DNA from: Gandjariella thermophila
GTDB lineage: Bacteria; Actinomycetota; Actinomycetes; Mycobacteriales; Pseudonocardiaceae
Length of the DNA stretch: 64,000 nt
Direction: 5' to 3'
Assembly (NCBI RefSeq): GCF_005405885.1
Contig: NZ_BJFL01000006.1
Coordinates: 1-64,000, forward strand
Position 1 is the stretch's first letter. Each line of letters starts with the position of its first letter. The notes below the pieces were generated by a model that saw nothing but the letters and a program-made list of their open reading frames with translations, made no database searches and was not told the DNA's origin. Of this stretch, positions 42,528 through 51,017 are shown piece by piece. The position numbers and the translations under genes are program-made.

Positions 42528-43430
42528 ATGACTATTGCCGACACCAGGACGGAGGACCGGTACCCCACCCGCGTCTTTTCGGAGCCGAAGTGGATCGAGC
42601 GCACCGACCCGACGGTGTGGCCCGGGTTGGACTCCGGCCCCATCGACGAGGAAACCCTGCGCTCCTACGACAGTAAGGGGTTCCTGACCATCGAGCAGCT
42701 CCTCAGTCCGGCTGAGGTGCAGACGTTCTGGCAGGAGCTGGAGCGGCTGGCCAACGACCCGGCCGTCCGCAAGGACGAGCGGACCGTCATCGAGAAGACC
42801 TCCAACGAGGTGCGGTCCATCTTCGAGGTGCACAAGACCAGCGAGCTGATCGCGGAACTGGCCAGGGACCCGCGGGTGCTGGACCGGGCCAGGCAGATCC
42901 TCGGCTCCGACGTCTACGTGCACCAGAGCCGGATCAACTACATGCCCGGATTCAAGGGCGCCGGGTTCTACTGGCACTCCGACTTCGAGACCTGGCACGC
43001 CGAGGACGGGATGCCCGCGATGCGGGCGGTGAGCATCTCCATCGCGCTCACCGACAACTACCCGTACAACGGCGGCCTCATGCTCATGCCGGGTGCCCAC
43101 CGCACCTTCGTCTCCTGCGTCGGGAACACACCCGACAACCACTACAAGGAGTCGCTGAAGGAGCAGGAGATCGGCACGCCGGACCGGGACAGCCTCACCC
43201 AGCTCGCCGCCACCCACGGCATCGAGCAGTTCACCGGCCCGGCCGGCTCGGCGCTGATGTTCGACTCCAACTCGATGCACGGCTCCGGCAGCAACATCAC
43301 GCCGTACGCACGGTCAAACATCTTCATCGTGTTCAACAGCGTGGAGAACGCGCTGGTGGACCCGTTCGCGGCGAAGAACCCGCGGCCGACGTTCATCGCC
43401 AGCCGCGACTTCACCCCGCTCACCCGCTGA
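42528..43430 (+). CDS. ectD: Ectoine 5-hydroxylase
   Basis: Fe(II)/2-oxoglutarate dioxygenase that makes 5-hydroxyectoine. 300 residues with the EctD signature GFYWHSDFETWHAEDGMP, where His and Asp bind iron. The third iron ligand His lies in DSNSMHGSGSN and the 2-oxoglutarate-binding Arg in the following PYARSN. ATG 42528 has GGAGG 5 bases upstream. The presence of EctD completes a hydroxyectoine pathway; no aspartokinase (ask_ect) or ectoine transporter gene adjoins. A strong terminator follows at 43568. Confidence 0.96.
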   Translation: MTIADTRTEDRYPTRVFSEPKWIERTDPTVWPGLDSGPIDEETLRSYDSKGFLTIEQLLSPAEVQTFWQELERLANDPAVRKDERTVIEKTSNEVRSIFEVHKTSELIAELARDPRVLDRARQILGSDVYVHQSRINYMPGFKGAGFYWHSDFETWHAEDGMPAMRAVSISIALTDNYPYNGGLMLMPGAHRTFVSCVGNTPDNHYKESLKEQEIGTPDRDSLTQLAATHGIEQFTGPAGSALMFDSNSMHGSGSNITPYARSNIFIVFNSVENALVDPFAAKNPRPTFIASRDFTPLTR

Positions 43431-43514
43431 CAGCTGTTCCGAAACCGGACCGACCCTGCGATGACGAGTGTCGGAACACGCCGGGGCGAGTTCAGGAACA
43501 AGCACTGACGGCGG
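43428..43514 (+). repeat. Dispersed repeat, copy with internal deletion
   Basis: Begins at the ectD stop codon. The left part (CTGACAGCTGTTCC, then GCGATGACGAG and CGCCGGGGCGA) and the right part (GTTCAGGAACAAGCACTGACG) match the 50.1-kb copy, but the central 90 bases are missing, as if one palindromic block had been excised. Confidence 0.75.
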
Positions 43515-43567
43515 CCACCCGAGGAGACCGGTGATCCGGCAGGGTCACCGGCGGTCCGGTGTGGACA

Positions 43568-43605
43568 CCCGTGGGGGCCGTGGCAGGCGCCACGGCCCCC
43601 ACGGG
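43568..43605. terminator. Strong bidirectional terminator between ectD and the protease gene
   Basis: CCCGTGGGGGCCGTGG (43568-43583) pairs perfectly with CCACGGCCCCCACGGG (43590-43605) around a 6-base loop: 16 bp, almost all G/C. It sits between two convergent genes. Confidence 0.9.
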
Positions 43606-43619
43606 CCTGGGTGACGGGG

Positions 43620-44432
43620 TCAGGAGGACGCCGAGGAGCCGAGCGTCTGCTTGATCCAGTCGGTGTGCGCGACCACGTTGGTGTAGATGCCCGGCTTCTC
43701 CGGGCAGCTCGCGGTCTGGCCCCGGCTGGTGGCGCCGACCAGCGCGAACCCGTTGCCGTCATGCACCACGGCCGGGCCGCCGGAGTCGCCGTAGCAGGCG
43801 CTGGCCTGGCCGCCGTGGTTGTCCATGCACAGCTCCCGGTCCGGGTCGAACGGGCTCTCCTGGCTGGTGCACTGCTTGCCGTCCACCACCTTGGTGTCCA
43901 GCTCCTGCAGCTTCTGCGGCGGCTCACCGCAACCGCGCACCGGGCAGGTCAGCCCCCATCCGATCTCCCGCACGTCGGTACCGGGCTGCGGGGAGGTGCC
44001 CGCGATCTTGATCGGCTGCGCCTGCACCGGCTTGGCCAGGTGGACTAACGCGATGTCGTAGTCCCCGGTGTTCTGCGGGTCGTACTTGGGGTTCACCACG
44101 AACTTGTCCGGCGTGGCCACCTCGCCGCCGCTGGTGCGATCAGTGGTGCCGATCCGGTACTGGAACTCGCTCGGCTGCTGCCCTTCCACGCAGTGCGCGG
44201 CGGTGACCAGCCACTGCTTGTCGATCAGCGAGGCGCCGCAGTTGTGCTCGCCCTGCGTGGTCTGCATCGACGCCATGAAGCTGTAGGTCTGCGTGGCGTC
44301 GTGGCCGCCGACGATGAACGGCTGCGCGGCCGACGCCGGCGCGGCCCCGGCGGTGGGTACCGAAAGCGCGAGGCCGGCGAGCACGGTCGCGGCGAACGCG
44401 AGAAGGCCCCGGCCCAGAGAACGTGCGGACAT
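43620..44432 (-). CDS. Secreted trypsin-like serine protease (S1 family)
   Basis: 270 residues. A signal peptide (Ala/Leu core, AGAAPASA) and a short propeptide precede the mature start FIVGGHDA. The catalytic triad is visible: His80 in VTAAHC, Asp126 in DYDIALV, Ser217 in GDSGGP. Asp211-region CYGDSGG with a QASACYGD context; six Cys can form the usual disulfides, e.g. Cys65-Cys81. Trypsin-like specificity is likely but the S1 pocket residue was not aligned. It resembles Streptomyces and Amycolatopsis extracellular trypsins. It is a single gene, convergent with ectD. Confidence 0.92.
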   Translation of the reverse strand: MSARSLGRGLLAFAATVLAGLALSVPTAGAAPASAAQPFIVGGHDATQTYSFMASMQTTQGEHNCGASLIDKQWLVTAAHCVEGQQPSEFQYRIGTTDRTSGGEVATPDKFVVNPKYDPQNTGDYDIALVHLAKPVQAQPIKIAGTSPQPGTDVREIGWGLTCPVRGCGEPPQKLQELDTKVVDGKQCTSQESPFDPDRELCMDNHGGQASACYGDSGGPAVVHDGNGFALVGATSRGQTASCPEKPGIYTNVVAHTDWIKQTLGSSASS

Positions 44433-44590
44433 GTCCTCTCTCCTTCCGCTCCCTGACGTCCTGCCAAGGAGATGGCCGGACGCTACGGGGCGTGACCGCC
44501 CGCCAGTACCCAGCGATGGTTGCGACCTGGGCCGACGATCGCTCTCCGCCGAACGGAGCAGCGCCGCGCCCGTACCGGCAGGATGGCGGG

Positions 44591-45232
44591 GTGCAGGTTC
44601 GCCCCGTCTCCCCGGAACGCCTGGTCACGGAGCTGGCCGAACGGATCGACGCGTGCGGTGGCGCGCCGTGGCCGCGCGTCGCGGTGGACGGCCCGCCGGC
44701 GGCCGAGCCCGCGGCGCTGGCCGACGCCCTGGTCGACCCGCTGCGGGTGCGCGGCCGCCAGGTGCTCCGAGTGTCCACATGGGACTTTCTCCGTCCTGCC
44801 TCGTTGCGCTACGAGCACGGCCGGACCGATCCCGACGCGCGATACGAGGACTGGCTGGACGCCGGGGCGCTGCGCCGCGAGGTGCTCGCCCCGCTGTCGC
44901 CGGGCGGCTCCGGCCGGGCGCTGCCCTCGCTGTGGGACGCGCGCGTCGACCGGGCCAGCCGGGCGGGCTACGTGGAACTGCCCGAGGGAGGCGTGCTGCT
45001 GCTGGACGGCGAACTGCTGCTCGGCCGGGGCCTGCCGCTGGACCTGACGGTGCACCTGTGGCTGTCACCGGGCGCGCTGGCCCGCCGCACTCCGGCCGAG
45101 GAGCACTGGGCGCTGCCGGCGTACCGGCGCTACGACGACGAGGTGAGCCCGCAACGGGTGGCGGACGTCGTGGTGCGGGTGGACGACCCCCGCCGCCCCG
45201 CCGTGGTGGACCGCCTGCACTCGGCGGGCTGA
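44591..45232 (+). CDS. Uridine kinase-like protein lacking the P-loop
   Basis: 213 residues from GTG 44591. The fold and landmarks are those of actinobacterial uridine kinase-like proteins: VSTWDFLRPASLRYEHGR, YEDWLDAGALRREVLAPL, a GGVLLLDGELLL strand and HWALPAYRRYDDEV. The N-terminal phosphate-binding loop, normally GxxGSGKT, reads VAVDGPPAAEPAA and has lost Gly, Lys and Thr. ATP binding in the normal way is therefore unlikely, and the protein may be a catalytically dead paralogue. It has no operon partner. Confidence 0.75.
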   Translation: MQVRPVSPERLVTELAERIDACGGAPWPRVAVDGPPAAEPAALADALVDPLRVRGRQVLRVSTWDFLRPASLRYEHGRTDPDARYEDWLDAGALRREVLAPLSPGGSGRALPSLWDARVDRASRAGYVELPEGGVLLLDGELLLGRGLPLDLTVHLWLSPGALARRTPAEEHWALPAYRRYDDEVSPQRVADVVVRVDDPRRPAVVDRLHSAG

Positions 45233-45362
45233 CCGGCCGCGCTCACCGCGGGGCGCGCGGCGACACCCCGGCCCCGGTTGTCGCCACAATTTCACCAGCA
45301 GTCTTTAGCGAAACCGGTCGGCGGTCAAGGCCGGCCGCACGCCGGGACCGGGCAGTCAGCGG

Positions 45363-46559
45363 CTACCAGCGCACCGGTAGCTCACGCACACCGAACACCG
45401 CGCCGCCGTGCTGCAACCGCAGGTCGGCTTCGGGCGCGGCGAGCCGCAGGCCGGGCAAGCGCCGCAGCAGCCCCCGGAACGCGCCGCGCAGTTCCAGCCG
45501 GGCCAGCAGCGCGCCGATGCACTGGTGTACGCCGTAACCGAACGCCAGGTGGCCGCGGGCGTCCCGGCGCACGTCCAGCCGGTCCGGGTCGGCGAACGCG
45601 GCCGGGTCCCGGTTCGCCGAGGGCAGCAACGCGATCACGCCTTCCCCGGCCGCGATCCGCTGCCCGCCGATCTCCACGTCCGCCACGGCCGCGCGAACCA
45701 CGCCGTTCTGCACCACGGACAGGTAGCGCAGCAGTTCCTCGACCGCGCCGTCCACCAGGCCGGGATCGGCGACCAGCGCCTCCCACTGGTCCGGGTCCCT
45801 GCGCAGCGCCAGCACGCCCAGCGCGATGGTGCTCGCCGTCGTTTCCGGGCCGGCGACCAGCAGCAGCATGGCCATGCTGACCAGTTCCTCGTGCCGCAGC
45901 CGCCCGGTGCGCACCTGCCGGCGGACCAGTCGGCCGATCAGGTCGTCGGTCGGCTCCGCCTCCTTCGCGGCGACCAACCCCTCGATGTAGTCGCGCACCG
46001 CCGCGTTCGCCGCCTGGACCTCCTCGGCCGGCCGCGACCAGTCCAGCCGGACCTCGATGTGCCGCTGGAACTCCGCCCGGTCGGCGAACGGCACGCCCAG
46101 CAGCGCGCAGATACCGCGGGACGGCACCGGGCGGGCGAAGGTCCGCACCAGATCCGCGCCCGGGCCCACGCCGGCCAGCGCGTCGAGTTGCTCGGCGACG
46201 ATCCGGTCGATCTCGGGTTGGAAGGCGGCCAACCGACCGGCGCCGAACTCGGTGCCCAGCATCCGGCGGAACCGGGTGTGCCGCGGCGGGTCGTAGGAGA
46301 GGAAGGTGCCAGGCGGGGGTGGGGGCTCCTGGATCGGGCGTAGCTGGGGGAATCCCGGTGCGGTCGGGTCGGAGGTGAACCGCCGGTCACGTAACACCGC
46401 GCGCACGTCGGCGTGCCGGGTGACCAGCCAGGCGCGCTCACCGTTGCGCAGCACCACTCGGGACACCGGTTGCTCGGTGCGCAGCCGGCCGTACATCGGC
46501 GCCGGGTCCAACCGCTCGCCCCGCACCGCGGGAAAGGGGCATTCGACGGGCGGGGACAT
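45363..46559 (-). CDS. Cytochrome P450 monooxygenase
   Basis: 398 residues of the bacterial class I P450 type. The I-helix oxygen-binding motif is AGPETTAS, the K-helix ExxR is EELLR, and the heme ligand loop is FGYGVHQCIGALLAR with the proximal Cys. Near the N-terminus FLSYDPPRHTRFRRML is the conserved C-helix region. ATG 46559 has GGAGG 7 bases upstream; longer frames upstream run into the dispersed repeat. No ferredoxin, reductase or biosynthetic genes adjoin, so it may serve xenobiotic or fatty-acid oxidation. It depends on electron partners elsewhere. Confidence 0.93.
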   Translation of the reverse strand: MSPPVECPFPAVRGERLDPAPMYGRLRTEQPVSRVVLRNGERAWLVTRHADVRAVLRDRRFTSDPTAPGFPQLRPIQEPPPPPGTFLSYDPPRHTRFRRMLGTEFGAGRLAAFQPEIDRIVAEQLDALAGVGPGADLVRTFARPVPSRGICALLGVPFADRAEFQRHIEVRLDWSRPAEEVQAANAAVRDYIEGLVAAKEAEPTDDLIGRLVRRQVRTGRLRHEELVSMAMLLLVAGPETTASTIALGVLALRRDPDQWEALVADPGLVDGAVEELLRYLSVVQNGVVRAAVADVEIGGQRIAAGEGVIALLPSANRDPAAFADPDRLDVRRDARGHLAFGYGVHQCIGALLARLELRGAFRGLLRRLPGLRLAAPEADLRLQHGGAVFGVRELPVRW

Positions 46560-46646
46560 CGCCGCACCTCCCCCGGCCGTGATCGTCTCGATCGCCGGGG
46601 CCATGGTAGCGGCGGTCGCGCGGTGCCCGATTGGCGCGCGCTTTGG

Positions 46647-46815
46647 CAGCCTGTTCCAGGACCGGACGGACCTCCGATGACGAGCACGGGAACGCGCCGG
46701 GGCGAAGCCCCGCGATCGCGGGGCGGGGCACCCTGTCAGGAATAACCGGGATGTCATGTCCCCGTCGCGTCCCGGCGACGCGATCGCGGCGCGCGTTCGG
46801 GAACAGGCACTGACA
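46647..46815 (+). repeat. Dispersed intergenic repeat, full-length copy
   Basis: About 170 bp matching the copy at 50129-50305 over its length. Shared landmarks in order: CAGCCTGT, CGATGACGAGCACGG, CGCCGGGGCGAAGCCCCGCG, CAGGAATAACCGG, CCGGCGACGCGATCGCGGCG, GAACAGGCACTGAC. The middle has the palindrome CCCCGCGATCGCGGGG. It lies between the P450 start and a convergent-side small gene. Confidence 0.85.
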
Positions 46816-46864
46816 AGCGCGCCTCGCTCCGTTCCAGGAGCGGCACGTCACCGTCGGATGCTGG

Positions 46865-47152
46865 CTAGTCCTCCAACTCGCGGCCGCGCAGCCAGCCGAT
46901 CTCGTTCGCCTCGGCCGCGAAGCCGCCCGCGCCGGGACGCTCGGAAACGGCGTCCTCCCGCTCCGCCGCCGACATCCGCCACCAGCCGGAGCAGCCGCGC
47001 GGGCAGGGGTGCTCCATCTCGCGGACGACGAACCCGGTCTGGGTGGGCACCGGCTGCTGCCAGGTCAGCACGCCCGTTCCGGCGCACAGGTCACATTCGC
47101 CGCCCGATCCGTCACCGCCCGGGGACCTGGCCGAGCCCTCCGCAGTCACCAC
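46865..47152 (-). CDS. Small zinc-ribbon-like hypothetical protein
   Basis: About 95 residues. The motif CDLCAGTGVLTW followed by HPCPRGCSGWW gives a DnaJ-like CxxCxGxG and a second CxxxC pair, probably binding zinc. The C-terminal part (AANEIGWLRGRELED) is charged. The start is uncertain: GTG 47152 and GTG 47149 are adjacent and neither has a clear ribosome binding site. Similar small proteins with this motif occur in other actinobacteria. Nothing recognisable lies in the 288 bp between it and the next gene. Confidence 0.55.
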   Translation of the reverse strand: MVTAEGSARSPGGDGSGGECDLCAGTGVLTWQQPVPTQTGFVVREMEHPCPRGCSGWWRMSAAEREDAVSERPGAGGFAAEANEIGWLRGRELED

Positions 47153-47440
47153 AGGGCTTACCGCCAACCATTCCGGACCCGAGACACCTCGGGCATTCCA
47201 CCATCCGCGCCTTCGGCGAGCACGCGTTCACGCCCATTTGGCTACTCCGTTGCCGACCGACACACAACATTCCCAACACGATCGTGGGAATTATCGTTCA
47301 AACCACCAACAACCCACGGCCGGTATCCCGATCCCGCCGAATGGCCGCCGGCACACCGGCGAATGGCGCCCATGCCGTGCGACCGGTGGGCGCACCGGCG
47401 GTACTGACCCGGCCCGGGCTCAGCCGGCACACTGGGGCCC

Positions 47441-48499
47441 GTGCATGCGTCATTCCCGGACACCGCCTACCCCGCCGACCCCTACCCCGGCGCCCGGCCC
47501 GAGCACAGCTTCGTCCATATCGGACGGACGGGTTGGCCGGTGCGCGCCGAACCGGGCACCCCGGCCGGGTGGGCCGTGGAGCCGGGCGGCACGGACCTGG
47601 ACGCGTGGCTGGCCGAGCACGGCGCCGCGCCGCTCGCCGAGCGGGTGCCGGTGCTCGCCTACGGTTCCAACCGCTGCCCGTCCAAGGTGACCTGGCTGCG
47701 TGAGCAACTGGGCTTAACCGGTCCGGCGGTGGTGCTGCGCGCGCGGTGCGAGGGGCTGGCCGCGGTGTGGTCCACCGGGTTCCGGGTGGTCGACGACCAG
47801 CGCCCGGCGACCCTGGCCGCCGCCCCCGGCACCGTGGAGGAGCACGCCGTGTGGCTCGCCACCCCGGAGCAGGTGCGCGTGCTGGACCGGTGCGAGGGCC
47901 GCGGCCGGCGTTACCGGCTGGCCCGGGTGCACACCGGCCGGGTGGTGCTGGCCGACGGCGCGGTCGTGGACGGCGTGCTCGGCTACGTGTCCTGCTCGAC
48001 GGAGCGGCAGCCGCTGCTGGTGGACGGCGCGCCGGTGCGCTGCGCCGAGCTCGCCCAAGACGCCGCCGCGGCGCTCACCGGGACACCGGCGCCCACCGAC
48101 GGTCTGGACTGCGGCACAGTGCGCGGCGAACCCGACCCGCTGGACTGGCCGGACCGGGTGTTCGTGTACGGCACGCTGCAACCCGGCCAGCCCGCGTGGC
48201 GGCTGGTCGAGCCGGAGTTGACCGGGCGGCCGGTGCCGGCCACGGTCCGCGGCACCCTCTACGACACCGGACTCGGGTATCCCGCGCTGCGCCTCGGGGA
48301 CGGCCCGGGCGTGCCCGGCCACGTGCTGCGGCTCGCCTCGCCCCGGCGCGCACTGCCGGCGCTGGACCGCTACGAGGGCGAGGAGTACCGCCGGGTGCGC
48401 ACCACCCTGCCGGACGGCCAGGTCTGCTGGACCTACCTGTGGACGGAGCCGGTGGACGGCATGCCGGTGCTGCCCGCGGGCTGGGCCGCGGCCGGCTGA
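47441..48499 (+). CDS. Tandem gamma-glutamylcyclotransferase-like (GGCT) protein
   Basis: 352 residues. The first half (residues about 65-215) contains LAYGSNRCPSKVTW, a YGSN variant of the GGCT substrate loop, and later CEGRGRRYRLARV. The second half (about 240-345) has VFVYGTLQPGQPAWRL and ALDRYEGEEYRRVRTTL, the classic GGCT motif with the catalytic Glu. These enzymes release 5-oxoproline from gamma-glutamyl amines; two domains in one chain is an uncommon arrangement. GTG 47441. It is flanked by intergenic space on both sides. Confidence 0.8.
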   Translation: MHASFPDTAYPADPYPGARPEHSFVHIGRTGWPVRAEPGTPAGWAVEPGGTDLDAWLAEHGAAPLAERVPVLAYGSNRCPSKVTWLREQLGLTGPAVVLRARCEGLAAVWSTGFRVVDDQRPATLAAAPGTVEEHAVWLATPEQVRVLDRCEGRGRRYRLARVHTGRVVLADGAVVDGVLGYVSCSTERQPLLVDGAPVRCAELAQDAAAALTGTPAPTDGLDCGTVRGEPDPLDWPDRVFVYGTLQPGQPAWRLVEPELTGRPVPATVRGTLYDTGLGYPALRLGDGPGVPGHVLRLASPRRALPALDRYEGEEYRRVRTTLPDGQVCWTYLWTEPVDGMPVLPAGWAAAG

Positions 48500-48689
48500 A
48501 CCGGCCCACCCGATCGGTGCGCCGAGCAACCTCGGCGGACGCCCGATCCGTCCGCTCATCGACAGGTCTGGGGAACCTTCACCCGGATGTGCGTCCGAAC
48601 CGGTGATTCTTCACGACGCTGGCCAACCGGCCGATCGGACACGCGTCTTCGCGGGTAGATGGGGGTACGCGAGCCGGGAGGTGGACACC

Positions 48690-49367
48690 ATGACGGGCAT
48701 CGGCAACCGAATCGTGTTCGGCGTGCTGGTCGCGGCCAGCGGCCTGCTGCTCGGTGCGTGCAGTGGCACGCAGGGCGCGGAGCCCTGGTCGTCGAACGGC
48801 ACTCCGACGCCGACCACCACGACGGCGGCGATCAGCCAGCCGGCCGCCGCCGGCGCCACGCCGAGCGGAGCCACCAGCGTGCCGGCCACGTCGCCCGCCG
48901 GCGAGCGGCCCACGACCAGCGGGCAGGCCGCGCCGGCGCCGCCGGCCACCACCCGTTGCTCCGCGGCCGTGCTGCGTGGCCGGGTCGAGCCGGGCTCGCC
49001 CGGCGCGGGCCAGCGCTACGCGCGGCTGGTGGTGACCAACACCGGCCGGGCGCCGTGCACCCTCTACGGCTACGGCGGCCTGCAACTCGTCGACGGCTCC
49101 GGCCGGCCGGTCCCCACCGACCTGCGCCGGGACGAGCAGCCGGGGCCGACCATGGTGCGGCTCGCGCCGGGCGCGTCAGCGGCGAAGAACCTGCACTGGA
49201 CGATCGTGCCGTCGGACGGTGAGCCGGACACCGCGCCGTGCGAGCCGGCGGCCGCGACCATCTCCGTGATCCCGCCGGACGAGACACAGCCGTTCCAGGC
49301 GGCGTGGAACCTCGGCGAGGTCTGCGGCCACGGCCGGATCGGCGGCAGCGCGTACTACGCGGCCTGA
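48690..49367 (+). CDS. DUF4232 lipoprotein
   Basis: 225 residues. A lipoprotein signal with lipobox LLLGAC (Cys24) is followed by a Thr/Pro/Ala-rich linker of about 65 residues and a DUF4232 beta-sandwich: RCSAAVLRGRVEP, RYARLVVTNTGRAPCTLYGYGGLQLVD and a late EVCGHGRIGGSAYY. Two or three disulfides are likely. It should be anchored on the outer face of the membrane. The domain's function is unknown. ATG 48690 with GGGAGG upstream. Confidence 0.85.
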   Translation: MTGIGNRIVFGVLVAASGLLLGACSGTQGAEPWSSNGTPTPTTTTAAISQPAAAGATPSGATSVPATSPAGERPTTSGQAAPAPPATTRCSAAVLRGRVEPGSPGAGQRYARLVVTNTGRAPCTLYGYGGLQLVDGSGRPVPTDLRRDEQPGPTMVRLAPGASAAKNLHWTIVPSDGEPDTAPCEPAAATISVIPPDETQPFQAAWNLGEVCGHGRIGGSAYYAA

Positions 49368-49426
49368 CCGAACTCCAACACGTCGGGAGGTGCCTTCGGC
49401 CGCCGCGGTGTACTACGTTCGGCCGC

Positions 49427-50131
49427 GTGACGGTGCGGTTCCCGTCCACGGACGGCGAGATCGAGGGCTATCTCGCGGTTCCGACGCCGGCGGTGTCCGG
49501 CGCCGGACCGTGGCCGGGGGTCGTCGTGGTCCACGACGCGCTCGGCATGTCCGACGACATTCGGAGCATCGCGGAACGCTTCGCCACGGCCGGCTACCTC
49601 GCCGTGGTGCCCAACCTCTACAGCCGCGGCGGCTTCCTGCGCTGCGTGCGTGCGGTGTTCGGCCAACTTGCCGCGGGCAGCGGGCAGGCGTTCGACGACA
49701 TCGACGCGGCCAGGAAGCTGCTCGCCGACCGGGACGACTGCACCGGCAGGGTCGGCGTTGCCGGGTTCTGCCTCGGTGGCGGGTTCGCACTGCTCGCCGG
49801 TCCGCGCGGGTTCCAGGCTTCCGCGCCGTACTACGGGGCCGTCCCGAAGGACACATCCGTGCTGCGCCGCTCCTGCCCGGTGGTGGCCAGCTTCGGCGGT
49901 CGGGACCGCACGCTGCGCGGGGCCGCCGCGAAGCTGGAGTCGGCGCTGACCGAGCTGGGCGTGCCGCACGACGTCAAGGAGTACCCGGACGCCGTGCACA
50001 GCTTCGCCAACCGGATGCCGCTCGGTCCGTTCGCCCCGCTGGCCAGGGTCGTCGGCTTCGGCTACCACCACGACTCCGCCGAGGACGCCTGGCGGCGCGT
50101 GCTCGGTTTCTTCGCCGAGCACCTGCGCTGA
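49427..50131 (+). CDS. Dienelactone hydrolase family protein
   Basis: 234 residues of a DLH-type alpha/beta hydrolase. The triad is Cys115 in GVAGFCLGGG (the Cys variant of the nucleophile elbow), Asp160 in FGGRDRTL and His191 in DAVHSFANR. The substrate may be carboxymethylenebutenolide or another lactone or ester; no aromatic-ring cleavage genes are nearby. Start GTG 49427. The stop codon lies at the beginning of the dispersed repeat. Confidence 0.85.
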   Translation: MTVRFPSTDGEIEGYLAVPTPAVSGAGPWPGVVVVHDALGMSDDIRSIAERFATAGYLAVVPNLYSRGGFLRCVRAVFGQLAAGSGQAFDDIDAARKLLADRDDCTGRVGVAGFCLGGGFALLAGPRGFQASAPYYGAVPKDTSVLRRSCPVVASFGGRDRTLRGAAAKLESALTELGVPHDVKEYPDAVHSFANRMPLGPFAPLARVVGFGYHHDSAEDAWRRVLGFFAEHLR

Positions 50132-50305
50132 CAGCCTGTCCCGGAACGGGACGGACCTGCGATGACGAGCACGGAAACGCGCCGGGGCGAAGCCCCGCGA
50201 TCGCGGGGGCGTGGCGCCCTACCAGGAATAACCGGAGTGTCATATCCCTGTCGCGCCCCGGCGACGCGATCGCGGCGCGCGTTCAGGAACAGGCACTGAC
50301 GGCGG
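50129..50305 (+). repeat. Dispersed intergenic repeat, full-length copy
   Basis: Reference copy of the family, about 177 bp, beginning at the hydrolase stop codon. Contains the near-perfect palindrome CCCCGCGATCGCGGGG and a second block around GGCGACGCGATCGCGG. Both contain GCGATCGC. No open frame in it looks coding. The related copies are at 31.2 (partial, inverted), 43.4 (deleted), 46.6 kb (full), and degenerate at 38.7 and 52.0 kb. Confidence 0.85.
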
Positions 50306-50333
50306 CGCGGTCGAGGTCGCGGGACATTTCCCC

Positions 50334-50364
50334 TTTACCTGGAGCGCACTCCAGGGCATAGCGT
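50334..50364 (+). promoter_or_regulatory. MerR-type promoter with internal palindrome
   Basis: TTTACC (50334-50339) and TAGCGT (50359-50364) are separated by 19 bp. The spacer is largely filled by the palindrome CCTGGAG-CGCA-CTCCAGG (50338-50355). A 19-bp spacer with a dyad inside is the hallmark of promoters activated by MerR-family regulators. The operon start lies 168 bp downstream. No MerR gene is in the window. Confidence 0.6.
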
Positions 50365-50531
50365 TCCGGCTGCCGGAGCAGGCGCACGAGCAACCGCCTG
50401 TGGTCGCGCTTCGGCCACCGCCACGATCACGGAGGCAGGGCACCCGTGCGCAGCAAGCCGACTTCGTACTCGAATCGTGCCCTGCCGACGGGATCGTGGG
50501 CGCCCAGACTCGCGGACAAGAAGGAGCAATC

Positions 50532-51017
50532 GTGTCCAACCATGTCGCCGTGACCGTGCGGGTCAACGGCGTGGACCGGGAGATCGAGGTCGATCCGCGG
50601 GCCACACTGACCGAGACGCTGCGCGACCGGCTCGGCCTGACCGGCACCAAGAAGGGCTGCGACCGGGGTGAGTGCGGTGCCTGCACGGTCCTGGTCAACG
50701 GCCGGAGAGTGCTGTCCTGCATGACCCTGGCGGTCACCGCGCACGGCGCCGAGGTGACCACCGTCGAGGGGCTGTCCTCCGGCGGTGAGCTGCACCCGGT
50801 GCAGCGCGCCTTCCTGGAGAACGACGCGTTCCAGTGCGGTTTCTGCACCCCCGGTCAGGTGATGTCGGCGGTGGCCTGCATCGCCGAGGGCCACGCCACC
50901 TCCGACGACGAGATCCGCGAGTGGATGAGCGGGAACATCTGCCGCTGCGCCGCCTACCCGCAGATCGTCGCCTCGGTCGCGAAGGCCGCCGCGGAGTTGG
51001 GCGGTGCCGCCCGATGA
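50532..51017 (+). CDS. Aldehyde oxidoreductase-type [2Fe-2S] subunit (PaoA/CoxS-like)
   Basis: 161 residues. The plant-type ferredoxin cluster is CDRGECGACTVLVNGRRVLSC, and the second cluster is in CGFCTPGQVMSA...GNICRCAAYP, both complete. This subunit passes electrons from the molybdenum cofactor to FAD. Unlike E. coli PaoA it has no Tat signal, so the complex should be cytoplasmic. GTG 50532 with AAGGAG upstream. It overlaps the FAD subunit by ATGA. Confidence 0.93.
   Translation: MSNHVAVTVRVNGVDREIEVDPRATLTETLRDRLGLTGTKKGCDRGECGACTVLVNGRRVLSCMTLAVTAHGAEVTTVEGLSSGGELHPVQRAFLENDAFQCGFCTPGQVMSAVACIAEGHATSDDEIREWMSGNICRCAAYPQIVASVAKAAAELGGAAR

Noticed and set aside
45363-46559. P450 as part of a secondary-metabolite cluster.
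   Set aside because: Neighbours are a protease, a kinase-like protein and a GGCT protein; no biosynthetic core gene is present.
46647-50305. GCGATCGC in the repeats as a HIP1-like highly iterated palindrome.
   Set aside because: HIP1 is a cyanobacterial genome-wide signal; here the octamer occurs as part of a larger repeat and needs no separate explanation.
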